Below are positions 38,601 through 48,217 of a stretch of DNA of 64,000 nucleotides, piece after piece. A program made the translations under genes and the position numbers. The stretch is from positions 1-64,000 of the forward strand of contig MLAK01000686.1 of NCBI GenBank assembly GCA_001839685.1, given 5' to 3'. Each line of letters opens with the position of its first letter. The stretch's first letter is position 1. The notes below the pieces were generated by a model. That model saw only the letters and a program-made list of their open reading frames with translations. It searched no databases and had not been told where the DNA came from. The stretch comes from Tritrichomonas foetus. Its lineage: Eukaryota > Parabasalia > Tritrichomonadida > Tritrichomonadidae.

Positions 38601-40424
38601 CAACAATATGAAAATCTTAACAAATGGACTTCAAACTCAGAAGTAAGAAAGACAAATTTGATTGAAGTATGCACATATGTCACACAACTTATTCTTAACT
38701 ATAATACAATGGTATCTGGAAATCCCTTTATCAATGCATCAAAACTTAGTGAGTTAGTTACTGATGGCTTTACTAGAATTGAACAATATACAACTAATTT
38801 AATGAGTAAAAGTGGAGGAACTCCAAGTGTTGCAGGAATTGATACAGAGATAGATGATTTATTAATGAAAGAAGATTGTGAACCTAATAATACCAATCCC
38901 TCATATCATGAAATGTATCGTTGTGGTTCTGCTCAACAACTTCAAACATTTTATATGAATACAGTGACAACAATTGAAGTTAACTTGCCATCATATAATG
39001 GTATGATTGACGAAGAAATTCCAATCACAATTTTCCACTTAGCATCAAACCACCTAATTCCAAAACTCAACCAAATTGATGCTAGATTTTCGGAAATGAT
39101 TAATACTTTTGAAAGTGAATATGCAACTAAACACATCATATATTTTGTTGCAGAATTAATAATTATGGTATTATTGATAATTTTGGAGATGTTAAATATT
39201 CAATATCTTACAAAATGTTATAACGTTGCTTTGATATTAATGAGGAGAGTTCCTCCAGTTAGTTTAGTTGCTAACGAGGACATTGTTAATTATATGCTTG
39301 ACAATACAAAGAAGCAAAGTAGTCTTGAAATGTCAACAGATCAAGGCATCATTTACAATACTTCAGCTTGCGTTTTATGTACAGAATCAACTGGTATTAT
39401 TGAGATCATGAATCCTGCAGTTACGCATACATTTGGATATTCTCCAGAACAAATGTTGGGTCAGTCAATACTAACAATGATTCAAGAAGATTCAAGAAGT
39501 GCTGTTGAAACACAAATTCAGCTTATGTCTCATAAACAAAGTGGATTAACATTTGATGGGCATACTGTATGCATTTCAGATAATGATTCACCAATGCCAT
39601 GCGAACTAACATTAATGGCAATGACTGATTCATCAGACAATGTGACATCATTCGTGATTCTACTTCGAGATGAAAGTTTACTTCTTCAACAACAAGAAGA
39701 AGCAGAAAAAGCTAAAAAACAATCAGAATCATTACTTTATCAAATTTTACCAAGAGATATTGTTATTAGACTTAATCAAGGTGAAAAAGATATATCATTC
39801 ACTGTTCCTTCATCCACAATAATGTTTGTAGATGTTGTTAAATTCAGTGAATATGCTGCAACTTTAACACCACAGGAAATCATGGGTAATTTATCATTAA
39901 TGTTTTCAGGCTTTGATGAATCGATTGCCAAGTTTGAACTATTAATTAAAATTAAACTTATTGGTGATGTATATATGTGTGCTGGTGGTCTTTTTACTCC
40001 TGATGAACCACCACAAGCACATGCTGAACAGATGGTGAAATTTGGCATTGAGTGCTTGTCAGTTTTAGAAGATACAAATGTTAAATTAAATGCAGTGTTA
40101 AATGTTAGAATTGGTGTTAATACAGGTGGACCTCTTATTGCTGGTGTGCTTGGTACAGACAAACCAATTTTCGACATCATTGGCGATCCAATTAATATTG
40201 CATCTCGTCTACAATCAACAGATATTCCAGGAAGGATTCAAATATCAGAAGGAACATATGAATTAATTAAAGATCTTGATTTCCAAGTCGAACAAAGAGG
40301 AGAAGTTTTCCTGAAAGGAAAAGGAAAACAAATGGCCTATTTAGTTACACCTGTTGCAGTTCCTCTTCCAGGAATTGATTCATATTTACATGAAAATAAT
40401 TATGATGCTTCATCCAAAGATTAA
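35673..40424 (+). CDS. Multi-transmembrane PAS-containing class III adenylyl cyclase
   Basis: 1583 residues from the ATG at 35673 (MNAPESSMMSKS). The frame is open from 35565, but initiator motifs lie within that extension. About eight transmembrane helices occupy residues ~50-330. Further ones lie near 655, 880, 950 and 1155, bracketing two non-cytoplasmic loops. A PAS domain is at ~1225-1333 (GIIEIMNPAVTHTFGYSPEQ), joined by a Gln/Glu/Lys helix to a class III cyclase domain (~1375-1565). Metal-binding Asp1387 (FVDVV) and Asp1432 (LIGDVY), purine-selecting Lys1428 and Asp1501, and transition-state Asn1508, Arg1512 and Lys1548 keep the spacing of the mammalian enzyme. Lys plus Asp rather than Glu plus Cys indicates ATP to cAMP. 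It is probably a homodimer sensing an external or PAS-bound signal. The architecture matches the large cyclase families of trichomonads. Confidence 0.95.
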   Translation: MNAPESSMMSKSQSEMSNSVNQARVQNKAMSQTFTLLIDQLTQFIQSPAIFFYIALLIILIQMLYISFWPQNSSIWDASGVSNDFAKVLNYIACFSGMNLDPSSTSCLISFLVNTIVFVVVLSVLGAQIVCYSLRRRFFKKTLYPTRIVLELLSAIFIQPTCSFAGQMFLKLFDKEANTVITVAFLIISLIEVIGFSVISYQVNMYIGESIYLPTSILAAFDLRPYLYIIIINPLFTLVAYVVAYFPEWLIHPVICIHIAFVIFVLIKFRYKPFIRTGTNVYLAGGFLASGLLDLFRLIGNFFDNPSGIIGLIVFILFIIIGFVLTGLFFHFQKKRILKNLTIIPDNEEVSVPGEDYRTGLFIDLRLDTDESKALMYYNFIIANNLELYLDFFVAKFIVQHHRTNRALSHCIKVMAFFPPQVRTMNILYSDLIKRHDLNSRQMFLLFQIQKLKMTRQSSSSSLAINRLKELKNNTKELESSIIGFWTLPSVDIEYIGAISKKLTKNRALWEEAINDFPNSVVYREEYMHFFIECETNFSDAIMQRHIIDLIESGRNFNIDYCFRQFVRNFPAYLKKHIVDLKGNFRRGGVKKGASASNSEDQSKSANYNSSTSTISLDMQVEEGIARSIFSQARIRLALQKTTDTKKANAWGTFMMASWFLFVAGMAVFIFLYIFFNGFFDQRKTRASRVTNLVNSRLYLDSTVIALLYYWGNATGAIAITTLSNEYRKVDDPNVQTLMSPSQTWSQRAQSYSVDSRDVFDSFILQIADLAREGTDVYYYMKILFEETTPLSYCKGAEISEAKGQNLKIILPYVTLSTSLLLNEANIENWYFESHMYCQVLSTIQDAPLAFKDLLETIIEMAEVVTEDDEQTVLLLEMVLPAVYGGICLILFLFVSIRYILEIKKLINMLLKLPVDVKKESEEPLRKDINDEKKSDPNTSLSGLNVPVIFCVIICLIYVVTVLLVVFQLENVRYYNQQYENLNKWTSNSEVRKTNLIEVCTYVTQLILNYNTMVSGNPFINASKLSELVTDGFTRIEQYTTNLMSKSGGTPSVAGIDTEIDDLLMKEDCEPNNTNPSYHEMYRCGSAQQLQTFYMNTVTTIEVNLPSYNGMIDEEIPITIFHLASNHLIPKLNQIDARFSEMINTFESEYATKHIIYFVAELIIMVLLIILEMLNIQYLTKCYNVALILMRRVPPVSLVANEDIVNYMLDNTKKQSSLEMSTDQGIIYNTSACVLCTESTGIIEIMNPAVTHTFGYSPEQMLGQSILTMIQEDSRSAVETQIQLMSHKQSGLTFDGHTVCISDNDSPMPCELTLMAMTDSSDNVTSFVILLRDESLLLQQQEEAEKAKKQSESLLYQILPRDIVIRLNQGEKDISFTVPSSTIMFVDVVKFSEYAATLTPQEIMGNLSLMFSGFDESIAKFELLIKIKLIGDVYMCAGGLFTPDEPPQAHAEQMVKFGIECLSVLEDTNVKLNAVLNVRIGVNTGGPLIAGVLGTDKPIFDIIGDPINIASRLQSTDIPGRIQISEGTYELIKDLDFQVEQRGEVFLKGKGKQMAYLVTPVAVPLPGIDSYLHENNYDASSKD

Positions 40425-40718
40425 TTTATGTAAAGAATTTATTATCATATCATCTCAAACAAAATCATTATCAGTTTATTAAAAAGTTATTACATTCAAT
40501 ATTTCCATCACTTTTTCATTATATAAACTTTTTCAATTAATGAAACCGCCTTTTTAAATGTCCTATTGATATAATAATTCAAAATTATTTGTGAAATTAT
40601 TATCAAAAAGTTCATGTTTTTCTCAATTACACCTTTTCATCACATTCATGATTTAACATTAAACTTTTTCAGATACTTTTCATATAACATTTCCGAAATT
40701 TAAGATAACGTTATTTTC
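40425..40718. other. Intergenic spacer
   Basis: 294 bp between two tandem plus-strand genes. AT-rich, no motif or repeat noted. Confidence 0.6.
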
Positions 40719-43700
40719 ATGAATGTTTCTTTTTCTCCGCTTCATAGCGTAAACAGGCGGATTCCCACAAACAAAACATTTACAAAGGCACATCTAATAC
40801 TAATGTCAAAACTTTTAGCCGATCTTAAATCCGAAAATCGCGAATACAAATCATCAATGAAAAAACTCGTTAATTCTACAGAAGACATCTTAATTGCAAA
40901 TCAGAAACTGCAAAAAGCAGTCAACGATCGAAGAAATTATATTCAAGAATTAACAAACGAAATGTCAAATATTTTCTATAAATTTCAACGATCAAATTTT
41001 CGAAAGGAATCGGCCAATCATCGTTTAAAAAAGTTTCAAAAATATATTCTAAAGCAAACTTGTGGAATTGAGAGAGAAAGATTAAATAATGAAATATTAG
41101 GTTTAACTCAAAAAATCGATAAATTGAAAGAAGAAACAAAAGAATATATGACTATGAGAGAAAGTGAAGAAAATACAATTCAACATATCATGAGTTTAAA
41201 TGATTTAAAGATCGATTTAATCATTATGAATAAAAAATTGAGAAATGAAGCTTTAAAACTTCTTCAAATGATAAATTTTTCGAATCTTAAATTTGATGAA
41301 ACACTCCAAAATCGAATACAAGCTTTACAAATTAAAATGGAAGAAGGAGAAATAATGAGGCAACAACTGATTGGAAGTCAGGATGATTTTTCAGATGAAA
41401 AAGAGTTTTATCACAATCTGAATGACAAATTACAAGAAGCTGTTCCGGTTTTTACTGACCTCGAAAAACTTTTATTTCAATCACAACGATCAACTCAATT
41501 TTCCACTTTATGCTCATCAAAACTTTCTTCTTTACTTGATGCTGAGAAAATACCAAATTTTCAAAACCTTCCTGAATTTAAAAATGAAGTTGAAGTTACA
41601 TCTCTTTTAGATCATCCTTCAATTTCAATTTCAAATAATTTGTCAAACAAAAGTTCACCGACTAAAAGTTCACCTAAGGGAAGTGGTCATGGGAGTCCTA
41701 TTGTGATTAGACCAGAAATTGCTTATGCTATTCAGAAACAAAAACTGAAAAAAAGTCAAGTCATTGAAAGTGAAAATAGAAGTCAAATTAATTCGGATTC
41801 GTCGACTTTTGAAAGTCAAGGAAATTATAAGAGTCGTTCATATATAAAAAAATTGAATGATTTTAATGATAAAATGAAGACCAAAAGTAAAAATTCTAAA
41901 AAAAGAAAGAAATATAAAGAAAAATATGAAACTTCTGAAAGTAAAAGTGAAAACGAAAAAGAAGAAGAATTTCTATTTGAGGGAAAAACTTTGTTAAATC
42001 AGTCTTCAAACTCTAGCAATAATAAAAAAGGGAAAGTTTTGATGTTGGCGGAAGTCAGCTCAATTTCTGATAATCCCAATTCCTCAATAAAGACCAAATT
42101 GACGAATAACGCTCAGAAAAATGAAGCAAGAGTTTTTATAAAGACCAAAAACGATAATGATGAATTTAACAATCAAGATATCAAAATAAGAGATACTCAA
42201 AGTAAATATCCTGAAAATAATTCACACATAAAAAATAGCTTTAAAAGCGAATCAAAAATAGAAAATCCAGATCTAAAACAATTTATGAATAATGATTCTG
42301 AAAAAGGATCAAAAATAAATAATTCACAATTGCAAAATAAAGAAATGAATAAGAAAAATACAAAAAAATTCAAACGACGTAAGAAAAGAAAAACTCAAAA
42401 TTTATCCAAAGATAATCAAAACAACGAAAATTCAACAACTGAAATTAATATAACTTTCTCAAACTCCACTATTTCTACAAACTCTTCAAATTCATCGGTA
42501 AAATTAACTGATGAACAAAATAGTGTTTCTCAAGATTCGACAAAAAATGAAATAGACACTGAAAATCCTGAAAAAACTAAGAAAACAACCAAAAGAAAGA
42601 AAAAGGCGACCCAAAAATCAAATTCTTACCCCAAAGGCGATAATGAAAAAACTGATCACTCTAATTCAAAAATTAAATCTTCTATAACTCCAAAAGAAAC
42701 ATTAAAAAAATTGAAAAACAAACCAAAATCACACCAACAAAACGTTTCTTCAGATGGCAATACAGTTTTAAAAGAGAAATCAAACATAAACACATCGAAA
42801 AAGCGAAATTCATCATTGAAAAACCAAGTTGAAAATGCTTCATCAAGTTCTTCAATTGATTCAGAAACAAATGTATCTTTACCTAGAAAAAATATCAACC
42901 ATTCTATAAACCAGCGGTTCATGAATGACGATAAAGAAGAAAATGATAACAATAAGAATAAAGATCAGAAAAAGAAAAGAAAAAATAAACCTACTTCTAC
43001 ACCAAATATAAATTCTGACCAAACTACACCTATAAATGACCCAAAAAACAAGAAAACCAAAAATTACACTTCTTGTCCTCTTGACAATCACGAATATGAA
43101 AATGGAAATGTTGAAAGTACTACTTTCTTTCAGAGACGGTTACTTAATTCTAATGATTCAAATCACCACCAGAAAGAACTAATTCATAGAGAAAGATGCA
43201 TTTCATCAGAAAGTGAAGATGATGCAAATCAAACCCATAAAACTAAAAGGATATCGGGATCAGTATATGAAAAAAATAAAGTAAAAACAACCAAAAACGA
43301 CAAAATTTACAGCAGAATTCCCAAAACAAACAAAAATGTGAAAAATGATGTCGACTCAAAACATCATCTATCAAAAAATAAATCATTAAAATTGCGTAAT
43401 AATTTTAGTGATATTGAAGATTCTGTCAGTAATAAAAATTCCATATTTCCGAAAATAACTCAACCAATAAAAAAATCATTAAGTCAATCCAATCTAAGGA
43501 ACTTTGATCATCAGTTTCATTTCTTTAACTATTTATCAAATAGAATTGATCCCAAAGTTAACATTCATAATTTTTTACAATTGAAAAGAAAATATTTTTC
43601 AGATGGTGAGATGGAAAGTTTCAATATAAACAAAGAATCACAAGATATCGGTGAATCAAACGATCAAAAAAATAATAAACAAACTAAACAAGCAAACCTG

Positions 43701-46391
43701 AGATATAAAAGTAAAAAGGAATTACTTAACACTCATAAAACGAAAACTATTTCACAACAGGAAAATGAAGATGAAATTGACTCAGAAAACGAATATGAAC
43801 ATGAAAAAGAAAGTTACAAGAAAAATAAATTTCACAATGAAAAAGGTAATACATCAAATCTAACTACCCAAAATGAAAAAGAAAAAAGAAATTTCAATTC
43901 AGGGCAATCAACCAAAAAAAATGCAATTCATTATTCAAAGTGTCTTGAAAATAGTAAACAGAATCACACCAAAAAATCAAATAAAAAGCATCTTGCTGAT
44001 GATGATTCAATTGAATATGAAGATGATACGGAAACTGAAACGCAAAATGACAGTTTAAATGAAAATAATGCTTTCAAACAACAGAACAGCCATAAATTAC
44101 ACTCTGATCAAGAAAACATCGGAAATGATTACTCTCCAGTGAATTTTAAAAGTGGTGAAAATCAGATGTTGGTGAAGTTTCATGCCGATGAAAGCAGTTT
44201 ATTTGATTACAGTTCAGCTTACGCTCCAATTGAGCATCCACAAAAACTCAATTTTACAAGAAATATGAATGACAAAACAAATAATAATATAAAATCAAAT
44301 ATTCAAGCGATTAATGAATCCGAAAACATTGAATTTGGAAATACATCTGAAATTTTGTTTGATGAGGAAAATGAAAATAGAAGTAAAAATATCAAAATTG
44401 AAAATGAAGAAGAAGAAATATATGAAGAATCACTTGAAAAATTAATGGGGAAAATTAGAAGTAAAGGATCAAATCCTGTTTTCGCTAACACTGACGAAAA
44501 CATTGAATTTGAAGAAGAAGAAGAAATTATTCATAATAATTATTTCGAAAATGAACACTCACAAAATAACAATGAATCTTATAATCAGAACAATACCAAA
44601 GTAATCATGGATGACAACAGCATTTCTTCAATTCAATCAACTTCACAATTAAACAACTCACTGCTTTCTATAACCGATAAAAGCCCTGAGAACATTCAAG
44701 ATCGAAAGAAAAAAGGTAAAGAGAAAATCCAAAACCGAAAAAATCCTCCTAATAATAATAATCAAATTGAAAATTCAAATGAATTGCCTCTTAATTCTCA
44801 AAATAATGATCCAATGAATAGTCCAGTGAACAATCCGATGAATAATTCAATTAATAAAGTAAATGATCATGATACAACAGGAAATGAAAATCATTGCAAT
44901 CAAGCATCAGTAAAAGTAATAAAAATTAATATGAAAACAGGGAAAAAAGAATTGTCTAAAAAAGAACTTCGAAAATCATTTTCAATGAAAAACTACACTT
45001 TTGTTGATAAATCAAACGATTCAGAAATCTCTCCAAACGAATCAAAGACAAATCTGCCGAATCTAAAACTCGATCAGTTGAATAGCCATAATTTAAAACA
45101 AAGAAAAACTTTGCGTTTGAATAATTTGAGCCATGCCAAAAGTTCCTTAAGCTTTTTAAATAAAAATTCAATTTATCAAACAGAAACAACAACAAATTTA
45201 TTGATCAATAAAGAAACAGTGGAAGCCAATGATCCTTTCCAAAATGAATTCCGTTCAAATCTTCCAATTTCACAAACAAAATGGGCAAATGACCTATTTA
45301 AGTCAAATCTCGCACATCAATTAAACAAAACCCATTTACAAATCGCAATAAGTGAAGCACAGTATTTATTATCAAAAATTAATGACGAAATCACCGATCT
45401 TGAAGATCAACAACTCCTTCTCAGCTTTGAATTAAGACAATCTCGTCCTTCTTCTTTCAAGATTGTGAATCATGTTTTTTCCACATTTATTCCACCTTCA
45501 ATTGCAACTAATAAATATGCACCAAGAAAAGTTTCTTTATCTTTCCAAACGAAATTAACTGGTAAAATGTTGGAAATTTCCAATGAAGAAATTACCAAGA
45601 ATAATTTTATTTTAGCACGTGAATCAATTACTGAAAGTCAAAAATTGGCATATGATGCACATTTGCCTTTAATTCAAGCTGCGCTTGAGAAAATTTTACG
45701 GAAAAATGATCGAATGGATTCTGCAATTGCCGGATTTGAAGCCAGAATTGGAACATCCAGTTTTGGATCCAAAGGAAGCAAAGAAAAAAGATTGAGAATG
45801 CGTTATGAAAGAGCAATTAAAGCTTCAAAACAGAGAAACTACGATCTTGATGAACAAATCACAAATAATTATAAATTGATAGATAAATATAAATTTGAAA
45901 TTGCTGAACTCAGAAAAGTTCATGAACAAATCAAAGAAAAGCTTTCTATTGAAAGAAAAGCACCCAAAGTAAATGCTCCCCAACTCTCTCATTCACTGAA
46001 AGGCTATAAAGCTGTTGAACGATGGAATAATGAAAAAATGAAAATGTTAGAAATAGAAAATTCACAACTCGACCAACGAATTTTAGATTTAAATCATCGA
46101 ATTAGTGACAAAGAAGCATTTGAAATAAGAAATTTGACAATAAAGAATCATATTGATGAATTAAAGGATGCTTTCTTTTCTGGAATTGGCAAGAAAATTA
46201 AGAATTCAACTTCACCTGAAGAAATTGACTGGTTAACAAAAGTTGATCTCCAAATGACAGGAAATATAGAGGCTTTGAAAAATAAAGAAAAAAGATTAAT
46301 AACATTAGCAAGAAATTCAGTAAATAAACTTGCGAATTTTAAAGTCCCAGTGCCTCCAAGCAAGCACTTCGACACATCGGAATATAACTAA
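40719..46391 (+). CDS. Giant coiled-coil protein with long low-complexity centre
   Basis: 1890 residues, ATG at 40719, stop overlapping TAAA. Residues ~30-250 form coiled coil (for example LKSENREYKSSMKKLVNSTE). Residues ~270-1480 are disordered, dominated by Asn, Ser, Lys and Glu with basic clusters (KKFKRRKKRKT, KRKKKAT) and acidic clusters (NEEEEIYEE, FEEEEEII). The C-terminal ~350 residues return to coiled coil, with conserved-looking PPSIATNKYAPRKVSLSFQT and a final KVPVPPSKHFDTSEYN. The ordered-disordered-ordered layout suggests a cytoskeletal, basal-body or scaffold protein whose two rods could dimerise. No motor, kinase or membrane segment is present. The function is unknown. Confidence 0.8.
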   Translation: MNVSFSPLHSVNRRIPTNKTFTKAHLILMSKLLADLKSENREYKSSMKKLVNSTEDILIANQKLQKAVNDRRNYIQELTNEMSNIFYKFQRSNFRKESANHRLKKFQKYILKQTCGIERERLNNEILGLTQKIDKLKEETKEYMTMRESEENTIQHIMSLNDLKIDLIIMNKKLRNEALKLLQMINFSNLKFDETLQNRIQALQIKMEEGEIMRQQLIGSQDDFSDEKEFYHNLNDKLQEAVPVFTDLEKLLFQSQRSTQFSTLCSSKLSSLLDAEKIPNFQNLPEFKNEVEVTSLLDHPSISISNNLSNKSSPTKSSPKGSGHGSPIVIRPEIAYAIQKQKLKKSQVIESENRSQINSDSSTFESQGNYKSRSYIKKLNDFNDKMKTKSKNSKKRKKYKEKYETSESKSENEKEEEFLFEGKTLLNQSSNSSNNKKGKVLMLAEVSSISDNPNSSIKTKLTNNAQKNEARVFIKTKNDNDEFNNQDIKIRDTQSKYPENNSHIKNSFKSESKIENPDLKQFMNNDSEKGSKINNSQLQNKEMNKKNTKKFKRRKKRKTQNLSKDNQNNENSTTEINITFSNSTISTNSSNSSVKLTDEQNSVSQDSTKNEIDTENPEKTKKTTKRKKKATQKSNSYPKGDNEKTDHSNSKIKSSITPKETLKKLKNKPKSHQQNVSSDGNTVLKEKSNINTSKKRNSSLKNQVENASSSSSIDSETNVSLPRKNINHSINQRFMNDDKEENDNNKNKDQKKKRKNKPTSTPNINSDQTTPINDPKNKKTKNYTSCPLDNHEYENGNVESTTFFQRRLLNSNDSNHHQKELIHRERCISSESEDDANQTHKTKRISGSVYEKNKVKTTKNDKIYSRIPKTNKNVKNDVDSKHHLSKNKSLKLRNNFSDIEDSVSNKNSIFPKITQPIKKSLSQSNLRNFDHQFHFFNYLSNRIDPKVNIHNFLQLKRKYFSDGEMESFNINKESQDIGESNDQKNNKQTKQANLRYKSKKELLNTHKTKTISQQENEDEIDSENEYEHEKESYKKNKFHNEKGNTSNLTTQNEKEKRNFNSGQSTKKNAIHYSKCLENSKQNHTKKSNKKHLADDDSIEYEDDTETETQNDSLNENNAFKQQNSHKLHSDQENIGNDYSPVNFKSGENQMLVKFHADESSLFDYSSAYAPIEHPQKLNFTRNMNDKTNNNIKSNIQAINESENIEFGNTSEILFDEENENRSKNIKIENEEEEIYEESLEKLMGKIRSKGSNPVFANTDENIEFEEEEEIIHNNYFENEHSQNNNESYNQNNTKVIMDDNSISSIQSTSQLNNSLLSITDKSPENIQDRKKKGKEKIQNRKNPPNNNNQIENSNELPLNSQNNDPMNSPVNNPMNNSINKVNDHDTTGNENHCNQASVKVIKINMKTGKKELSKKELRKSFSMKNYTFVDKSNDSEISPNESKTNLPNLKLDQLNSHNLKQRKTLRLNNLSHAKSSLSFLNKNSIYQTETTTNLLINKETVEANDPFQNEFRSNLPISQTKWANDLFKSNLAHQLNKTHLQIAISEAQYLLSKINDEITDLEDQQLLLSFELRQSRPSSFKIVNHVFSTFIPPSIATNKYAPRKVSLSFQTKLTGKMLEISNEEITKNNFILARESITESQKLAYDAHLPLIQAALEKILRKNDRMDSAIAGFEARIGTSSFGSKGSKEKRLRMRYERAIKASKQRNYDLDEQITNNYKLIDKYKFEIAELRKVHEQIKEKLSIERKAPKVNAPQLSHSLKGYKAVERWNNEKMKMLEIENSQLDQRILDLNHRISDKEAFEIRNLTIKNHIDELKDAFFSGIGKKIKNSTSPEEIDWLTKVDLQMTGNIEALKNKEKRLITLARNSVNKLANFKVPVPPSKHFDTSEYN

Positions 46392-46732
46392 ATTTGTTTT
46401 TATTTGTTCTAATTCTTTTACTTCTTTTTCGTATTATTTTATATTCAAAAATAAACATGTCAGTTTTTTCTATTGAAATAATCAAATTAATAGAGATTAC
46501 ACATTTTTGTTTTTTTTAGTTGCCAATATTAGTCATTAACAATCTGGATTTGATCATCATAAAGCTGCCCAATATAGTTGCAATCAAGGACTTCCATTTG
46601 GCACAAAAGTTTTCCTTGGAATAAAATATAAACAAAAAATTGATTGAATACAAAAAATAAAATCAATTTGAATCTACAAAAACATTTTATAAACGCATAA
46701 ACAAATAAACCATTCTATAAGAACGAATTATC

Positions 46733-46734
<2 letters not shown>

Positions 46735-46770
<36 letters not shown>
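46735..46770. repeat. Poly(T) homopolymer, 36 nt
   Basis: Uninterrupted 36-T run between two convergent genes. Its length may be unreliable. Confidence 0.95.
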
Positions 46771-46808
46771 CTTTGTTCAAGCAAATCATTTTCATTCTCT
46801 TCGGAAAA

Positions 46809-46860
46809 ATGATTTTGAACCAGAGTGAAATTCGCTTGTGATGATTTTGAACCAGAGTGA
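46809..46860. repeat. 20-bp direct repeat, spaced by 32 bp
   Basis: ATGATTTTGAACCAGAGTGA occurs at 46809-46828 and again at 46841-46860, identical in both copies, just downstream of the MAPK-like gene stop. It may be a local duplication in its 3' flank. Confidence 0.9.
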
Positions 46861-46935
46861 TAGTTAAATATTTTGAATGATCTGACCATTTATCTTGTCA
46901 CTTTTCGAGCTCATCAAATCTCCCTTTCAAACTTT

Positions 46936-48207
46936 TTAAACCCATTCTTGGCTTGATTTCATTTTTGAATGGGAGTGCTTCCCTTCTTTGTGATACCTTT
47001 TCTTTTTTGTGGCCGCAGAGGGCATATCCGGGGCCGTCACGGCTTCCCTGTAGAGACAGTTTCTGTATTCGCGAGTGGTGAATTTCCGAGAATCGTCAAG
47101 GGTTAGATTTATTGGTCGCAAAGCTTCGATTTCCTTCTCTTTGACATGGAATTGCGCTACATACGGATGTTCGAGAGCTTGGGCGGCTGTTAATCGATCG
47201 CTTGGATTGAAAGTCGTTAATTTCCTTATCAAGTCTATCGCATCCCTGGGTGCACCAGAGAATCGTTCTTCAAATTTGAATCGTGGCTGGCTGTAGGTGA
47301 GGTTTGAAAGCATTGTTTGGGTGACGCTGCTGTTGATGGATTGAATGTCGGATTGGGTGGGCGGGCCAGTATAGGCAATGACCTTCTCGATTTGGTCCAT
47401 TGTTGAAGCACCGGGGAGAAGCGGCTTTCCGGTGACCAGCTCAGCGAGGATACATCCTGCGCTCCACATATCGACGCTCGGCGTGTAGGTTGATGCACCA
47501 AAGAGAATTTCTGGAGGACGATACCATCTGGTTGCTACATAATCTGTGAACTCTTCTTCGATGAAACCGCCATTTTGGCGGTTACTATCGTCCAAATCTG
47601 GGTGATCTAGATTCGCCGTTTTGAATGTCCTAGAAAGCCCAAAATCACACAATTTGATTGACGCGTTACTGTTGATAAGCAAATTCGATGGTTTGAGGTC
47701 TCTGTGGATCAAATTCGCCGAATGGATAAATTTCAATGCACACAATAGCTGCCAAAAGATGTAACGGTGATGGACATCAAGCAATATATTTGCTCGTATT
47801 ACAGCGTGGACGTCTGTTTCCATGATATCGAATAGTAGATATAAATCGAGATCGTTTTCTGAGCGATGGACTGCGTGAAGTGAAATGATGAATGGGTGGT
47901 TCTTCAACTCGCGAAGGTATGAAACCTCTCTGTAGCATCTTTGGGCATCGGTCGAATTTTGGAATGCGCAGAAAACTTTTTTTAATGCGTAAATTTTACC
48001 ATCTTGGGATTCAGTCTGTATATCGTTTTCTGTATTTTCCGAGTTGTTGTCGACTTGATGAATTGAATTTGAATTTTGTTTTGTGAAGCGGTCGCGGACT
48101 TTCCAGACAACTCCGTAGGCGCCTTTACCGATTTTTTCTATGACTTCGTAGCGACGAGCAATTTGGGGATCGATGGCTTCTATATCATTGATCTGGTCTG
48201 GATCCAT
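46936..48207 (-). CDS. MAP kinase, ERK7/8 (MAPK15)-like
   Basis: 423 residues. The frame opens at a TTG (48222), but the first ATG is at 48205-48207, preceded on the coding strand by TCAATTTTTT. The kinase domain is ~20-350: glycine loop GKGAYGVV, Lys76 (YALKK), HRD Asp170 (LIHRDLKPSN), DFG Asp188 (DFGLSR), activation motif Thr221-Asp-Tyr223 before VATRWYRPPEI. AFQNSTDAQR, METDVHAVIRANIL and the overall pattern resemble MAPK15/ERK7. Most animal and protist ERKs have TEY; here it is TDY. An Asn/Glu-rich insert of ~30 residues (~43-70) separates strands beta2 and beta3. The C-terminal tail is short and Lys/His-rich. MAPK15 members often act at basal bodies and cilia, fitting a flagellate. The TAA overlaps TAAA. 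Confidence 0.92.
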   Translation of the reverse strand: MDPDQINDIEAIDPQIARRYEVIEKIGKGAYGVVWKVRDRFTKQNSNSIHQVDNNSENTENDIQTESQDGKIYALKKVFCAFQNSTDAQRCYREVSYLRELKNHPFIISLHAVHRSENDLDLYLLFDIMETDVHAVIRANILLDVHHRYIFWQLLCALKFIHSANLIHRDLKPSNLLINSNASIKLCDFGLSRTFKTANLDHPDLDDSNRQNGGFIEEEFTDYVATRWYRPPEILFGASTYTPSVDMWSAGCILAELVTGKPLLPGASTMDQIEKVIAYTGPPTQSDIQSINSSVTQTMLSNLTYSQPRFKFEERFSGAPRDAIDLIRKLTTFNPSDRLTAAQALEHPYVAQFHVKEKEIEALRPINLTLDDSRKFTTREYRNCLYREAVTAPDMPSAATKKKRYHKEGKHSHSKMKSSQEWV

Positions 48208-48217
48208 AAAAAATTGA
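48208..48217 (-). promoter_or_regulatory. Initiator-like motif of the MAPK-like gene
   Basis: The coding strand reads TCAATTTTTT directly before the ATG at 48207. It supports the shorter start. Confidence 0.35.

Larger units (their letters stand above)
46392..46935. other. Convergent intergenic region
   Basis: Lies between the coiled-coil gene (+) and the MAPK-like gene (-). It holds a 36-T run and a 20-bp duplicated sequence, listed separately. Confidence 0.7.
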
